DNA from: Nemania diffusa | Lineage: Eukaryota; Ascomycota; Sordariomycetes; Xylariales; Xylariaceae | Assembly (NCBI GenBank): GCA_038501195.1 | Contig: JBBPUQ010000001.1 | Coordinates: 1,178,001-1,242,000 of the forward strand | Direction: 5' to 3' | DNA: 64,000 nucleotides | Part shown: one piece after another, positions 27,901-43,500 of the stretch | Layout of the letters: every line of letters begins with the position of its first letter | Numbering within the stretch: the stretch's first letter is position 1 | The notes under the pieces: generated by a model | What the model was told of the DNA's origin: nothing | Seen by the model: only the letters and a program-made list of their open reading frames with translations | Database searches by the model: none | Program-made: the position numbers and the translations under genes

Positions 27901-30242
27901 AATTTTTTATTTAAAAAATTTTATAATAATATATAACTAATTAAAACTTTATATAAAAAAATATTTATTAAAATATATTAAATTATTAAAAAAATTAAAT
28001 AAATAAATATATTATTTTATTATATATTTAATATTTTATATAAAAAAATCAATTATTATATAAATAAAAAAATAATATTATAAATAATTATAAAAGTTTT
28101 ATATAATATAATTAAATTAAATAGTTTTATATTTATTTTATTAATTTTTAAAGTTTATTTTAAAATTAATAGCGATTTATTTTTTTTATTAAAAATTATT
28201 TAAAAAGTAAAAACTATATAAAAAAATATAAAAATATTAAAAATTATTTATATAAAAATTAATATTTACTAAATTATATAAATTAAAAATAAATTAATAT
28301 TATTATATAAAATATTTTTTTTATTTTTTTAAAATAAAATTATAATATAAAAAAAATATAAAAACTAAATAAAATTATATAAAATTTTTATAATTAAAAA
28401 TTATAATATTATAATTAATATAATAAATAAATTAGCTAAATTTTATTATATATAAATTAAATTATATTATTAATAAAAAATTATATTTAATTTATTATAT
28501 AAAAAAAATAACTTTTTATATAATTTTTTTTAAATTATTAAATAGTTATAACTTTAATATAAAAATAAACTAAAAAAGTTATTTATATTTATTAATAATT
28601 ATATTTTAATTATATAATTAAAATAAAATAATATAATTATTATATTTAATATATTTTTTAAATAATTAAATATAATTAAAATAAATATATTAATAATTTA
28701 AAATATATTTTAATTTATATAATATAATTTAAATTAATATAATTAAATAAAAATTTTTTAAATTAAATTTATATAAAAAGTTAAAAATAAAATAATTAAA
28801 TTATATAAAGTTATAAAAATAATAATAAAGTTTAAATTTTTATATAAATATTAATAATTTAATATATAAATTAATAATTTATTATAGTTTTAAAATTATT
28901 ATTAATTTAAAACTATAATATATATATATAAAATTATAAAATATTTTTAAAATATATATATAATTATATAATAAATTAAACTATAAATTTATATTTATTT
29001 ATTAAAAAAAACTAAAAAACTAAAATTTAATAAATATTATATTTTAAATTATATAATTATTATATAAATTAATTAAATTAAAATTATATTAATATAAAAT
29101 TTATTATAAATATTATTATTAAAAATTAAATATAAAAATATTTAAATATAATTTATATTTATTATATATTAAAAAATAATTTAATAAATTTATAATTATA
29201 AAACTTTAAATAAATAATATTTTTAATATTATATTTAAAAAATCTTTATATAAAAAAAAAACTAAGTTATTATTTTATATAAAACTAAAAATAAAATTAA
29301 TATTTAAATATTTTATTAAATTTAATAAAAATAAAATTTAAATAAATAAATATAATTTTTTTTTTAATTTAATAAAAATAAATCAAATAATTATATATTA
29401 TTAATTTTTATATAAAAACTATTTTTAATAATATATTATTTAATAAATTTAAAATATATATATTATATTAATATATTAATTAAAAATATTATATAATTTA
29501 TTAATTAATATATAAATTTAAAAACTATTAAAAAATAATATTAAAATATTAAATATATAAATATAATAATAAATTAATAATATATAATAAAAATTATATT
29601 ATATATTTTTAAATTTTAATTATATAAATATTTTTATTTTTATTAATAAAATATTTATAAATAATAAAAATTTAAATTTTTAAATTAAATTTATAATTAT
29701 ATTAATTAATAAAAGTTTTATAAAAAATATTTTTATAATTAAAAATAAAATTATTTATTAAAATTTAATTAAATATAAATAAATTATATATAATATATTA
29801 ATAAATAATTATATAATATAATTAATAAATTTAATTATATTATTATATTTAATATAATTTTTTAAAAAATTATTTATATAATAAAACTATTAATTATATT
29901 ATTAGTTATATATATCGATTTTAAATTTTTATATAAATATTTAATTAAATTAAAAATTATATAAAAAAAATAACTTATAATTAATATTATATTAATTTAA
30001 AAAATATATAAAAATTATAAAATTATAAAAATATATTAAATTAATAATAAAAATAACTTAATAAATATTAATATAAAAAAAATATTTAATTAAATATTAA
30101 AAAAATTAATTAATATAAATAAATAAATTATATAAATAAAAATATATATAAATCAATTAAATAATAAAAAAAAATAACAAAAAATTAATTAATATTAAAA
30201 TTAAAATTATTATATAAAAAAAAAAAGCTTTAATATTTAATT
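24976..30242 (+). mobile_element. Interior of a probable RIP-erased LTR retrotransposon
   Basis: About 5.3 kb between two near-identical 300-base direct repeats, with A over T bias on the + strand. Segments match other parts of the block in the same orientation and order: about 26,370-26,640 resembles 20,940-21,140, and 29,880-30,080 resembles 22,640-22,830. At least two copies of one family therefore lie head to tail, perhaps sharing the 24,676 repeat. No pol domain can be read any more, so the class is inferred from layout only. Confidence 0.5.
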
Positions 30243-30540
30243 AATAATTTAATAAAATTTATATATATATATTAAATATATATAATTAAAATTTAAACTA
30301 ACATTTTTATTAAATAATTAAATAAATAAAAAATATAAAAATTTATTAAAATTTATAAAATTTATAAATTTTATATATATATATATATAAATAATTTATA
30401 TATAACTTTTTTAATTATATTTTTTTTTATAAAATATATATATAAATTAATATAAAACTTTAAAACTTAAAATAAATTTGAAACTTTATAAATTATTTTA
30501 AATCTTTTTATATATATATATATAAAATGTTTTATTAATA
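30243..30540 (+). repeat. LTR-like direct repeat, copy 2
   Basis: Partner of 24,676-24,975, with a few transition-type differences. Directly after it the strand bias flips from A-rich to T-rich, so it marks an insertion boundary. Confidence 0.75.
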
Positions 30541-32404
30541 ATTTAATTAATAATAAATTATAATAAAAGTTTTATTATATTAATTTATTTATTAAATATT
30601 TATAAATATAATAAATATTTTTTAAAATAAACTTTTTAATATTAATAAAACTTTATTTATATATATTAACTTTAAATTTTAAATTAATATTTATTTATAT
30701 AAAATTTATAAAATTTATAAATTATAAAATAAAAATTATTTAATATTTATTTAATAATATAATTTAATTTTTAATTATATATTTAAAAATATAAATTAAA
30801 TTAAATTATTAATTTAATAAAAAATTTTAAATAATATTTTTAATTTTAATATTTATTAAATTTTATTAATTATTTTATTTTATTAAAATAAAAAGCTTTT
30901 ATAATATAAATATATATTAAATTTCTTTTATTATTAATATATTATTTATTTATTATTAAATTTATATAAAAGCTTTTTTAATATAATATTATTAATTTAA
31001 AATTTATAATAATAAATTTATTAATATTTTTTTTAATATATAATAAATTTAAATTATATATAAATATATTTATATTTAATATTTTATAATTAAAATTATA
31101 ATATATTTTAAATTAATTTATTTATATAATAATTATATAATTTAAATATAATATTTTTTTTTATTTTTTATTTATTTAATTTTTTAATAATTTTTTTTAT
31201 ATATAAACTTTAATTTTAATTTTAATATTAATTAATTTATATATATTTTTATTTAAATAATTAATTTATTTATATTAAATTGTTTTTTTATATTTAATTA
31301 ATAATATAATTATTTAATTAAATTTATTAATTATTTTATTTATAAATATATTAAAAAAATATATTTATTTTTAATTAAAATTTAATAAATATTATTATTT
31401 TTTATATAGTTTTTATAATTTAATATAATTATAAATTTAAATTAAAAATTTATATTTTTATTTAATTAAAATTTAAAAATATTAATTATAATTTTTTTAT
31501 ATATTATTAATTTATTATTATATTTATAAGTTTAATTTTTTAATATTATTTTTAATAATTTTTAAATTTATATAATAATTAATATATAAAAATAATATAT
31601 TATTAATAATTATTTTTATAAATAAAAAAAATTAATTTATTTATATAAATTTTATTTTTATAAATTTAATAAATTATTTAAATATTAATTTTAGTTTTAA
31701 TGTTATATAAAAACAATTTAAATATAATATTAAAAATATTATTTTTTAAAAGTTTTAATTATAAATTTATAAAGTTATTTTTTTAAATATATATTAAATA
31801 TAAATTATATATTAAAATTTTTATATTTAATTTTTAATAATAATTATATAATATTTATAAAATATTTATTTTTAATAAATAAATATAAATATTTTTAATT
31901 TAATTTTTTATATAATTATATATATAATTAAATAATATTTTATAATTTTATATTAATAATAGTTTTAAAGTTATAATAAATTATTAAAGTTTATATATAA
32001 ATTTAAATTTTATTATTATTTTTATAGTTTAATATAATTTAAACATTTTTTTATTTATATTTTATATAAATTTAATTTAAAAAACTTTTATTTAATTATA
32101 TTATTTTATTTTTATTATATAATTTAAATATTAATTATTAATAAATATAATAAAACTTTTTTAATTTATTTTTATATTAAAATTATAATTATTTAATAAT
32201 TTTAAAAAAACTATATTAAAATATATTATTTAAAATAAAATTATATATTAAATTTAAAAATATAATATAAAATAAAAAACTAGTTTAAAATTAATAAAAA
32301 AAATTTATTTAATTTAAATTTTAATTTATTTTTATTATTTATTTTTATTTTATTATTAATAAAATTTATTATAATATAAAGTTTATTTTTATTAAAATAA
32401 CTGT

Positions 32405-32715
32405 TATAATTATAATAAATATAAAAATTAATTAAATAATTTTATTAATTAAAAACTTTAAAAAAAAAAAAAAAAAAAACTTTAAATTATATATATATAT
32501 TATATAAATTATATAAATATATAAAATTATTAATAAAATTATAATTAAAATTATAAAATTTAATTAAAGTTTTTTTATTATAAATTTTATAAAATAAATT
32601 TTTTTAAAAATAATAATTTTTATAAATTAATAAAAATTATAAAATTTTATTATAATTAAATATATAAGTTTTAATTTATAATTAATAATTTATATAAATT
32701 ATTATATTATTTATT
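32405..32715. repeat. Second family of LTR-like direct repeat, copy 1
   Basis: About 310 bases repeated at 37,130-37,480. Shared landmarks: AAAAATTAATTAAATAATTT, a poly-A-rich tract (18 A here), ATATATATATTATATAAA, and TTATAATTAAAATTATAAAA. Spacing of about 4.7 kb. The unit is unrelated to the 24,676 family. Confidence 0.7.
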
Positions 32716-35700
32716 TTAAAAATTAAATAAATATAATATTTAAATTAAATATTTTATTATTATTTTTATACTTTTTTATAAATTTATTTATAATGTTTAA
32801 TTTTATTTAGTTTTATAATTTAATTAATAATTTTAATTTAATAAATTAATTTAAATAATATTAATTTAATATAATAAATATATTTTTAAAGTTTTTTATA
32901 AAATATTAAATATTATTAAATTTTTATTTTATTTTAATTTTAATATTTAATTTATTTTAAATTTTAATTTATTATTAATTTTTTTAATTAATATTAAATT
33001 TTATAATTATTATAATATTTAATTATTATTTATTTGTTTTAATTTATTTATATAAAATAAGTTTTTATTTTTATATAAATTTAATATATTTAATTTATAA
33101 CTATATTTTATTATATTTAAAAAAATTAATAAACTTTTATTTTTTATTAATTTAAATTTTTTAATTTTTTTATATAATTTTAATAACTTTATATATAATT
33201 TTTTAAATTTATTATATTTAAATAAGTAGTTTTTATATTTATTTAATTTATTTATTAATAAATTTTTTTTTTTAAATATAAAAATTAAATAATTTTAAAA
33301 TTTAATTTTAAACATTATAAAAAATTATATATAAAATTTAAAATTAACAAATATTTATTTTAATTTTTTTAATATTTATTTATATAAAAATATAATTTTT
33401 AATTTAAATTATAATTTATTTTTTTATAATATTTTATATTTAAAAATAATAAATATTATTTTATTTATATTTAATATTTATTAATAAATTTAATATTTTT
33501 ATAAATTTTAAAATAAATAGTTTTATATTATTAAAAATATAATATAATATATAATAATATTTAAATATTAGTTTTTTTATATTATTTATTTTTTAATTAA
33601 ATAAAATAACAATAATTTTATTAAATTTATTAATAATTAATTATATATAATTATATTTATATTAGTTTAAAAATATATTTTTATTATTTATTATTATATA
33701 TTTTTAAATATTTTATAATATAAATATTAATTATAATAATTTTGAAATTTTTTTTTTATTTTTTTATTATATTTATATTTATAACAATTGTTAATATATT
33801 AATATAATTTTTTTTTAAAAAAAACTAATAATAAATTTATTTAAATATTTATATTAATTTAGTTTAATTTTAATAAATTATTAATATTAATTTATATATT
33901 TTTTATAATAAAACAATTTAAAAAAAATAATTTTATTTATTATAACTTTTTAAATTTAAAATTATATTTTTTTTTTAAAAATTAAATTAATTAAATTATT
34001 ATTTTTTATAATTAATATTTTTATTTTAATAAATTAAAAAATAATTATAAAATTTTTAATTATATTTAATTTAATAAATATAAAAGTTTTTTTATTTTAT
34101 TTTTAAGTTTTAATTATTAATAAATTAATTTTTTTTAAAAAAAATATATTATTTATAAAATTGTTTTTTGTTATTAATATTAAAAAATAATGTTAAAATT
34201 ATTTAAAAAGTTTATTTATTTAATTTAATTTATTAAAAAAGCTTTTTAAATTAATTAATAAATTAATAATTAATAATTAATAATTATTTAAAACTATATA
34301 TTTAATAATTTAAAATAACAATATTTAAAAAATTATATTAATATTAATATTTTTTAGTTTTATATAAAATAAATTTATTTATATAAAGTTATAATTTTTA
34401 AAAAATAATTAATAACTTGTTTTTTTTTTTTTTAATTTTATTAAATAATTTTTTTTAATTATATTATATAAAATATTTATTTTAATATATATTAAAATTA
34501 ATATAATTAGTTTTTTTATTATTTTAAAAATTTTATATTAATTTAAATTTAATATTTATTTATAATTCTTTTTTAAATAATTATATAAATAATTTAAAAA
34601 TATTATTAATATAATAAAAAAATATTTTTTTAAAATTTTATAATTTTTAAAATCTTTAATTTTTAATTGTTTTAATTTTTTTAAATTTATTTTAATATTT
34701 TAGTTAATTTTTAAAATTATATTTAAATAATATATAATAATAATTTTAAAATAAATTAAAATATTATTAATATATATATTAATAAAATTTTATTATTATA
34801 TAAGTTTTATTTTTAAATTAAATAATAATATTATTTAATTAAAAATTTTAAGTTTAATTTAAATTATAATTTAAAAATAAAATTTAATTATTAATAATAT
34901 TAAATTTTAAATATATTTTTTAAATTAAAAAGTTAAATAATTTAATTTTTTAACTATTAATTTTATTATTAAAAATTAATATAAAATTTAAATATTAATA
35001 AAATAAATATTATATTTAAGTTTATATTTAATTTAATAAATTTTAATTTTAATAGTTTTTTTATTTTTTATTTTAAAAAAATATATTAAATTAATATATA
35101 ATATTATAAAAAGCTATTATTTTTAAATTTATTATTAAATTTTAAAAGTATATTATAATTAAATTAAAACAATAATATTTTAATTAATTAAATTTAAAAA
35201 AAAAATTTAAATTAATTAATTTTTTAAATATTAACTATTTTATAAATTTAATATATTTTAAATTTTTATTAAATAAAAATAATATTAATTTATTATTAAA
35301 AATTTTTTATTATTTTTTATAAAAAATATTAATATTAATAATTTAATTAATATTAAATATTTTTATAATATATTAAATTAAAATTAATTTATTAAATATA
35401 TTAACTTTTTTTTAATAAATTTAATTTAAATTATTTATATAATTTTATTTTAATTAAATTATAACTTTTATATTATTAATATAAATTTTAAAATTTTAAA
35501 TTAAATTATTAATTAATATATTATATTATAACATTTTTTTAATATTATTTAAAGTTTTTTCTTTTTACAATTATATTTATTTTATTATATTAATTTATAA
35601 TTTATTAAATTTTTAAATTAATTGTTTTTTTAATTTTAGTTTTTAATAAAATAATAATTATAAAAAACAATTATATAAAAATAAAAATATTATTAAATTA

Positions 35701-37129
35701 AATAATTTATTTATATTAATAATTTATTAAAATGTTTTATTTTAATAATTAATATTAATAACTTTAAATTTTTAAAATAATTATTAATATTTAATTTATT
35801 TTATTAATTATTTTATTATAAAAATTAATTAATAATATTAATTTTTTTAATTTAATAATTTTAGTTTTAAATTAATATTTAAGTTTTTAAATTAATTTAT
35901 ATTTTAATATATTTTTTTTAATTATTAGTTAATTTTTTATATTTATTATTTTAAAAAAATTTAATGTTTCTTTCAATTTTATTAAATTTATTATTAAAAT
36001 AAAAACTTTTTTTAAAATTATTTATATTTAAAGTTTAATTTTTTTAATTTTTATTTTTAATAATTATTAATAATTATATTATAACATTGTTTATATATAA
36101 AATATAAATTAATATTAGTTTTAAAATTTTTATTTTTAAAATTAATATTTAAATGTTTTAAATAAAACTATAAAAATATAAAATAAATTAATAAATATTT
36201 AATTATTTAAAAAGTTTATAATAATATTTAATAAAAAATAATTAAATTATTATAATTTAATTTAAATTATAATAAATAATAATTAATATTTAAATTATTT
36301 TAGTTATATTATTAAATATTATTAAATAATTAAATAATAAATTAATAATAAACTTTTATTAATTATAAAATAAGTTTTTTAAATTAAACAAACAAATAAT
36401 ATATTTAACTTTTTTTATTATAAAAAATAGTTTTATTTTTTTTTAAATTTATTAATAAATTTATTTTAATTATTAATAAATTTTTTAAAATATATAACTT
36501 TTATTTTAGTTTTATTTTAATAAATTATATATTAATTATTAAATTTAATTAATTGTTTTTTAAATATAAATTATATAATTATATTATAAAACTAAAAAAT
36601 AATATTTATAATTTTTTTTTAAAAAATATTGCTTTTATATTTATATTTAAAAAATATAATAAAATTAAATTGTTTTTATAATATAATTATTTATTAATAA
36701 TAAAAGTTAATTTAAATTTTATATATAATAATTATATTTTAGTTAATAATAAACTTTTTTTTTTAATTAAAATTACTATTATTGTTTTAATTTATTATTT
36801 TTAATTGTTAATATAAAATTAATTTATTAAATTTATTTTTATTATTAATAAATTTTATAAATAATAAAATAACAAATAAAATTATAATTAAAGTTATAAT
36901 TAATTAATTAATTAAATTTAATTAATTTTTAAATTTAATTTGAAAATTTTAAATAATAATATTTTTTTAAAAAAATATAAATAATATATTAAATTAATAG
37001 TTTTATTTTAAATATATAATTAAAATAATTTATTTATAATATATAAATTATATAAAATAAATAAAAATTATATATTTAAATTAAACATTTATTAATAAAT
37101 ATAAAGTTTAATTTTAAAATTATATTATA

Positions 37130-37480
37130 ATTATAAAAAAAATAAAAATTAATTAAATAATTTTATTAATTAAAAGATTTAAAATAAAAAAAAATAAAAA
37201 AAAAGTTTAATTATATATATATATTATATAAAATATATAAATATATAAAACTATAAATAAAGTTATAATTAAAATTATAAAATTTAATTAAAAAATTTTT
37301 AAAATAAATTTTATAAAATAAATTTTTTAAAATAAATTTTTTTAAAAATTATAGTTTTTATATATTAATAAAAATTATAAAGTTATATTATAATAAAATA
37401 TATAAATTTTAATTTATAATTAAAAAACTAAATATAAAAATTAATAGCTTATATAAATTATTATAATAATTATTTTATTT
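37130..37480. repeat. Second family of LTR-like direct repeat, copy 2
   Basis: Partner of 32,405-32,715, slightly longer because a short AAATAAATTTT-type segment is duplicated inside. The enclosed 4.4 kb is T-rich on the + strand, suggesting an element lying on the minus strand. Confidence 0.7.
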
Positions 37481-39079
37481 AATTATATTATATATAAAAT
37501 TTTATATTTTATATAATAAATTAAATATAATTTTTTATTAATTATATAATTTAATTTATAAATAATAAAATTTAATTATTTTATTTATTATATTAATTAT
37601 AATATTATAATTTTATTTTAAAAAAATAAAATAAATATTTTATATAATAATATAAACTTTTTTTTTATTTATATAATTTAATTAATATTAATTTTTATAT
37701 TATTTTATATAATTTTAATTTTTTAATGTTAAAATAAGCTTTAAAAATAAAAAAAATAATTAATTAATTAATTAATTTAGTTATATTTTTTTAAAATCTT
37801 TATAATTATTTATAATAATATTTTTTATTTATAAAATTTTAAATATATAATAAAATAATATATATATTTATTTAATATTAAATATAACTTTTAATTAATT
37901 AATATTAAAAAATAAATATTATTATATTAATTTATTATATAATTATATTTTATAATAATAATATTAATAAAAATATTATATTTAAAATATTAAAGTTAAT
38001 TTATTTATATAAAACTTTTTTTTTAATAAATAATATTTTAATTATATTAATTATTTCAATAAAAATTATTTATTGCTAATATTTAATTTTAAATATATAT
38101 ATATATATATTAATATTTAATAAAAATATATAAAATTTATTAAAAATTAAATTGTTTTATTTTTAATTTTAAAATTTAAATTATTATAAAATATATTATT
38201 ATATAAAAAATTTATATTATTTTTATAATTTAATATAAATTTATTATAATTTTTATATAATAAAGTTTTTTATTTTAAAATATTATATATAATAATTTAT
38301 TTTATATTTATTATTATTTCTTTTATTAATTTTATTATATAATTATTATAATTTTAAAAAAAAAGTTTATTTAAAATTATAATTATATAATTATTTTAAA
38401 TATTTAATATTATATTATTTAATAATAAAATAAATATTTATTATATAATAATAATTTATTTATAAATTAAACAATAAAACTATATATATAAAGTTTTAAT
38501 TAATTAAAACAAATTTAAATTTAAATATATTAAAATATATTAATATAATTATTATATAAAATAATATTATTTATAATAATTAAATTTTAATATATATTAT
38601 ATAAATTATAATTTAATAATTATAATTTTTATTATTTTAAATATTATTTTTTTTTAAATTATTTTGTTTTATTTATAAATGAAAAATTATAATTTAATAA
38701 ATTTAATATTTATTATAATTAATTAATATATAAAAATAATTATAAAAAATTATATAAAATTTATTTTATTTATATATTAAATTAATAAAATTTAAATAAT
38801 ATTGTTTATTTTTTTAAATATTAAAAATATTATATAATATTATTTTTTAATAGTTTTAAATTAATAATAAAATAAAATAAATATTTTAATTTTAATATAT
38901 ATTATATTATATAATTTATTATTATAACTTTTATAAATATAATAAATTAATTTATTTTAATTAAATTATTATAAATTATTTAATATAAATATAATAATAT
39001 AATATTAAATAATTTATTTATATAATTAAAAGTTTTAATATATTTATTAATATTAATATTAAAATTATTTATATAAATA

Positions 39080-39108
<29 letters not shown>
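39080..39108. repeat. (ATT)n microsatellite
   Basis: About ten ATT units in an otherwise irregular A+T sequence. Confidence 0.8.
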
Positions 39109-39111
<3 letters not shown>

Positions 39112-39231
39112 TATATAGCTTTATATATTTTAAATTTTTTATTATTTATAACTATTATATTAAAAATATATTTAAATAAATTATTTATTTTTAACTTTTA
39201 ATTATATATATTTTTTATAATATTATATAAA

Positions 39232-39340
39232 ATATAAAAATATAAAAATATAAAAATATAAAAATATAAAAATATAAAAATATAAAAATATAAAAATATA
39301 AAAATATAAAAATATAAAAATATAAAAATATAAAAATATT
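39232..39340. repeat. 8-base minisatellite (TATAAAAA)n, about 13 copies
   Basis: Perfect tandem repetition of TATAAAAA over about 109 bases. Confidence 0.9.
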
Positions 39341-39479
39341 ATATATAAAAAGTTTTTAATTTAATAAAGATTAAATTTTTTTTATTTAATTAATAATTTT
39401 TATTTTTTTTTAATAACTATAAAATATAATTTATTTTTTATATAAAAAATAAAAAGTTTAATATAAAAGCTATTTTATA

Positions 39480-39700
39480 ATTATATATATATATAAATTT
39501 AAAATAATTTATAAATATATATATTAAAACAAAATTTAATTAAAGAAATTATATATTAATAATTTATATATATATATATAATTTATAAACTTTATAAAAT
39601 TTAATAATTTTTATATTTTTTATTTATTTAATTATTTAATAAAACTTTTATTTATATATATAATTTAATTTTTATTTATTATATTAATTATATTAAATAA
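39480..39700 (-). repeat. Inverted copy of the first LTR-like family
   Basis: The reverse complement shows the same landmark order as 24,676-24,975, including AAATAATTAAATAAATAAAA and the (TA)n runs followed by TTTATAAATTATTTTAAATT. Orientation is opposite to the 24,676 and 30,243 copies, in agreement with the T-rich bias to its left. Confidence 0.6.
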
Positions 39701-40286
39701 AAAATTATATTATTATTTATTATAATATATAATAAAAACTTTTTTATTTTTTTTATTTTTTATTAATAAGTTATTTTATTATATAAATTTAAAAACAATA
39801 TTATAATTTATAAATTTTATTAATAAATAATATATTAAATTAATATTAGCTATTAAATAATTTGAAATAATTTTTTTATAATAATATAACATTTAATAAA
39901 ATATTAATAAATTAATAAAATTAACTATATAGTTAATATTAATTATATAAATATATTTATATATAAGTTTTATTAATTTATATTTTTATTTTTTATATAA
40001 AACTACTTTAATTTAAAATTTATATTATTATATTTTTTATATAAATTAAAATTTTAAATTTAAATAAAATTAATAATAATTTTAATATTATAATAATTTT
40101 ATTATTTTATTAATATTTAATTATTTTATATTAAATTTTTAATTATTAAAATATTAAATAAATATTTTTATAAAACTTTAATTTTTTTAAACTTTTTTTA
40201 AATAAATTTTATTAATAATAAAATAAAATTAAATAATTTTAATATTTTATTTATTAATAAAATTATATATATATAAATTTTTATTA

Positions 40287-40375
40287 AATGTTTTATTTTT
40301 ATATAATAATTTTAATTTTAATATTTATTAAACGTTTTATTTTTATATAATAATTTTAATTTTAATATTTATTAT
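40287..40375. repeat. Tandem duplication, about 44-base unit x2
   Basis: The stretch beginning GTTTTATTTTTATATAATAA occurs twice in direct succession with one C/T difference. This looks like a recent local duplication. Confidence 0.8.
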
Positions 40376-40809
40376 TTTTTTATTATTTTGATATTATTTA
40401 ATTAATTTTTATATATTTTTATTTATATAATTAATTTATTAAATATTTTTATTTTTAATTATATTTTTATATATAAAATTATATTTATTATATAAAGTTT
40501 TTAAATTATTATTTTAAATTTATTTAATTAATATTTTTTTATTATATTTTTAAATTTAATATATAATAATATTTTAAATAATATATTTTAATTATATTAA
40601 AATAAGTTTTATAAAAATATTTTTATATAAAAGCTATTAAAATTAATAAAATATTATTATTTATATATTTTATATATATAATAAAAAATTAACAATAAAC
40701 TATTTTATAATTAAATATAATAATATTTTTAAATTAATAACTATAATAAAATAAATTATTATATAAATATAATATTTAATATAATTTAAAATTATATTAA
40801 TATTAATAA

Positions 40810-43500
40810 TATTAATATATATATATATTTAAATTAAATTTATATATAAATATATAAAGTTATTTTAAAATTAATTAATAATTATAATATATAATTATAA
40901 ATAAATAAATTAAAAAAAAAAATATAAAAAGATTATAATTAAAAATAACTTTTATGTTTTATTTTTTAATTATTTATATAAAAAAAATAATTATTTAAAT
41001 TAATTAATTAATTAAAAATAGTTTAAAATTATTATAATAAATATAAAAATATAAATAAAATAAATTTAAAATTATAAATTTATATATTAAAATATAATTA
41101 AAAATTTAAAATAAAAATAATTAATTTAAAATAATAAAATATTATTATTATTTTTAATATATTTTATATAATATATATAAAATTATATATAAATAAAATT
41201 AAAAATATAATAATTAATAATTTATATAAATATTTATAATAAAATTTAATAATAATTATTATTAATTTTATATTTAAATAAATATAATTATTATTATTAA
41301 ATATTAAAAAATATTTAAAAATAAATTTATAAATTTTATTAAAAAATTAAATAATAATAAATTTATATAAATAATTTTAATATTTATAATAATTAATATA
41401 TTTAAATTTATAATTATATAAATAAAATAATTATTATTATAATTAATTAAATTAAAATTTATAATATTAATAAATATTATTATATTTAAAATATATATAT
41501 AAATAAAATTTTAAAAAAATTTATATATTTAAATTTTTTATAATATTTTTTTAAAATAATTTAAATTATTATATTTATTTAAATATTATAAATTTTTTCA
41601 AATTATAATAATATATTATAAAATTAATATTATATAATATTGTTTTTTTATATTTAAAAATTAAATAATATAATTTTATTTAAATTATATTAATTTAATA
41701 TATATATAAAATAAAGTTTATAAAAAATTTAATAATTATTTTAATATAATAATTAAATATATAATTAAAATTAAAACTTTTAATTTAAATTTAAATATTA
41801 AATAATTTATTTTAATATAATTTAATTTAATTTAATTTAATTTTATATTTTTTAAAAAAAATTATATAATTATTTATTTTTAAAAATTATAATATATAAA
41901 ATAATTTATATTAAAATATTTATTTTTTAATAAAAGTTAATAATATTTAATAAAATTTTTATTTATTAATTTATATATATATAATTTATTTTTTTTAATA
42001 TTAAAAATAATTAATAAATTTTTAATTATTTATTATAATAATATTTTATTTATATTTAAAACTATTTTAAAATATTTTAATTATATAAAATATATTATAT
42101 AATTTAATTATTTTATTAATTAATTTATAATTAATATTTTATTTATTTAAAAAAAAATAATTATATTATATATTTATAATAAAATAATTTATAATAATTG
42201 TTATTATATATAATTAAATATATAAAATAATATTTTTTTTTTATTTTTTTTTTTATATTTTAATTATTTATTTTTTATAACTTTATTTTTTATTATTATA
42301 TTTAAAATATATTATTTTAAATTTTAAATTTTATATATTAAATAAAATTTTATTTTATTTTATATATAAATATATATATATTAAAAAAACTTTTAATTAT
42401 TTTTTATTTAATAGTTTTTTTATTATTTAATTAAAACTAAATATTATAATTTATTAATAATTATATTTTTTTAATAAAATAATAATAAAATAAATATAAT
42501 TATAAATATATAATATTAAATATAAACTTATATTTATTTTAATAATTTATTATTAATATTATATTAAATTAAAAAATAATTATTTAATAATAAAATTAAT
42601 TTAAAAAATTAATTTAATTTTATAATATTATAAACTTTATAAATTTATATATATTTATTAATATAAAAAAATTAAAATTTTATATAATAATAATTAATTA
42701 AATAAAAATTATTAAAATTATTATATTTTATATTATTTTTAATAAATATATTAATATTTTTAATTAAATTTATTATAATAATTTAAAAAATTTAAATAAT
42801 AATATATATTTATATATAAAAATATAATTTAAATTAATTTAATTTTAATTAATAATAGTTAAATTTTATTAATATATTAAATATATTATTTAAATTAATA
42901 TAACTAATAATATAATTTATAATAATTTTTTAAATATTATATTAAATATTATATTAAATTTTTAAATTAATAATTATTTTTTTTATTAATTTAATAAATT
43001 GTTATTAATAAAAATTAATATATTAAAAAATTAAATATAAATTAAAAATATTAATTTTAAATTTTATTAAATATATTTAATATATTTTAATATTAAATTT
43101 ATTATAGTTTTAATTAAAATTTTTTTTAATTATTTTTAAAAAGTTTTAAATTATTAATATATAAATTTTTATTTAATAAATTAATTTTTAATATTAAAAA
43201 AGTTTATAAATATATTAAATAATTTATTAAATATATAATATTAAATTATAATATATAAAATATAGTTTTATTTTTAATTTTTATTTTAAATTAAATTTAA
43301 TTAATTATAAAAGTTATTATTTTATAATATATAAAGTTTTAAAATTAAAACTTTATTATAAAATATATATAATAAAATTATAATAAAATATAAAAATAAT
43401 TTTTTATTTTATATAAATATATTAAATATAAATATATATATTTATTAATAATAAAATTTAAAATAATTATTTATTTTTTTATTTATATTATAATATTAAA
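40810..43500 (+). mobile_element. Third, partial copy of the first element family
   Basis: From about 40,850 the sequence after the LTR-like unit recurs (AATTAATAATTATAATATAT, then ATTAAAAATAACTTTTATG). About 41,620-41,790 matches 26,215-26,350 in the same order. The right end is not clear. A-rich on the + strand like the other forward copies. Confidence 0.45.
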
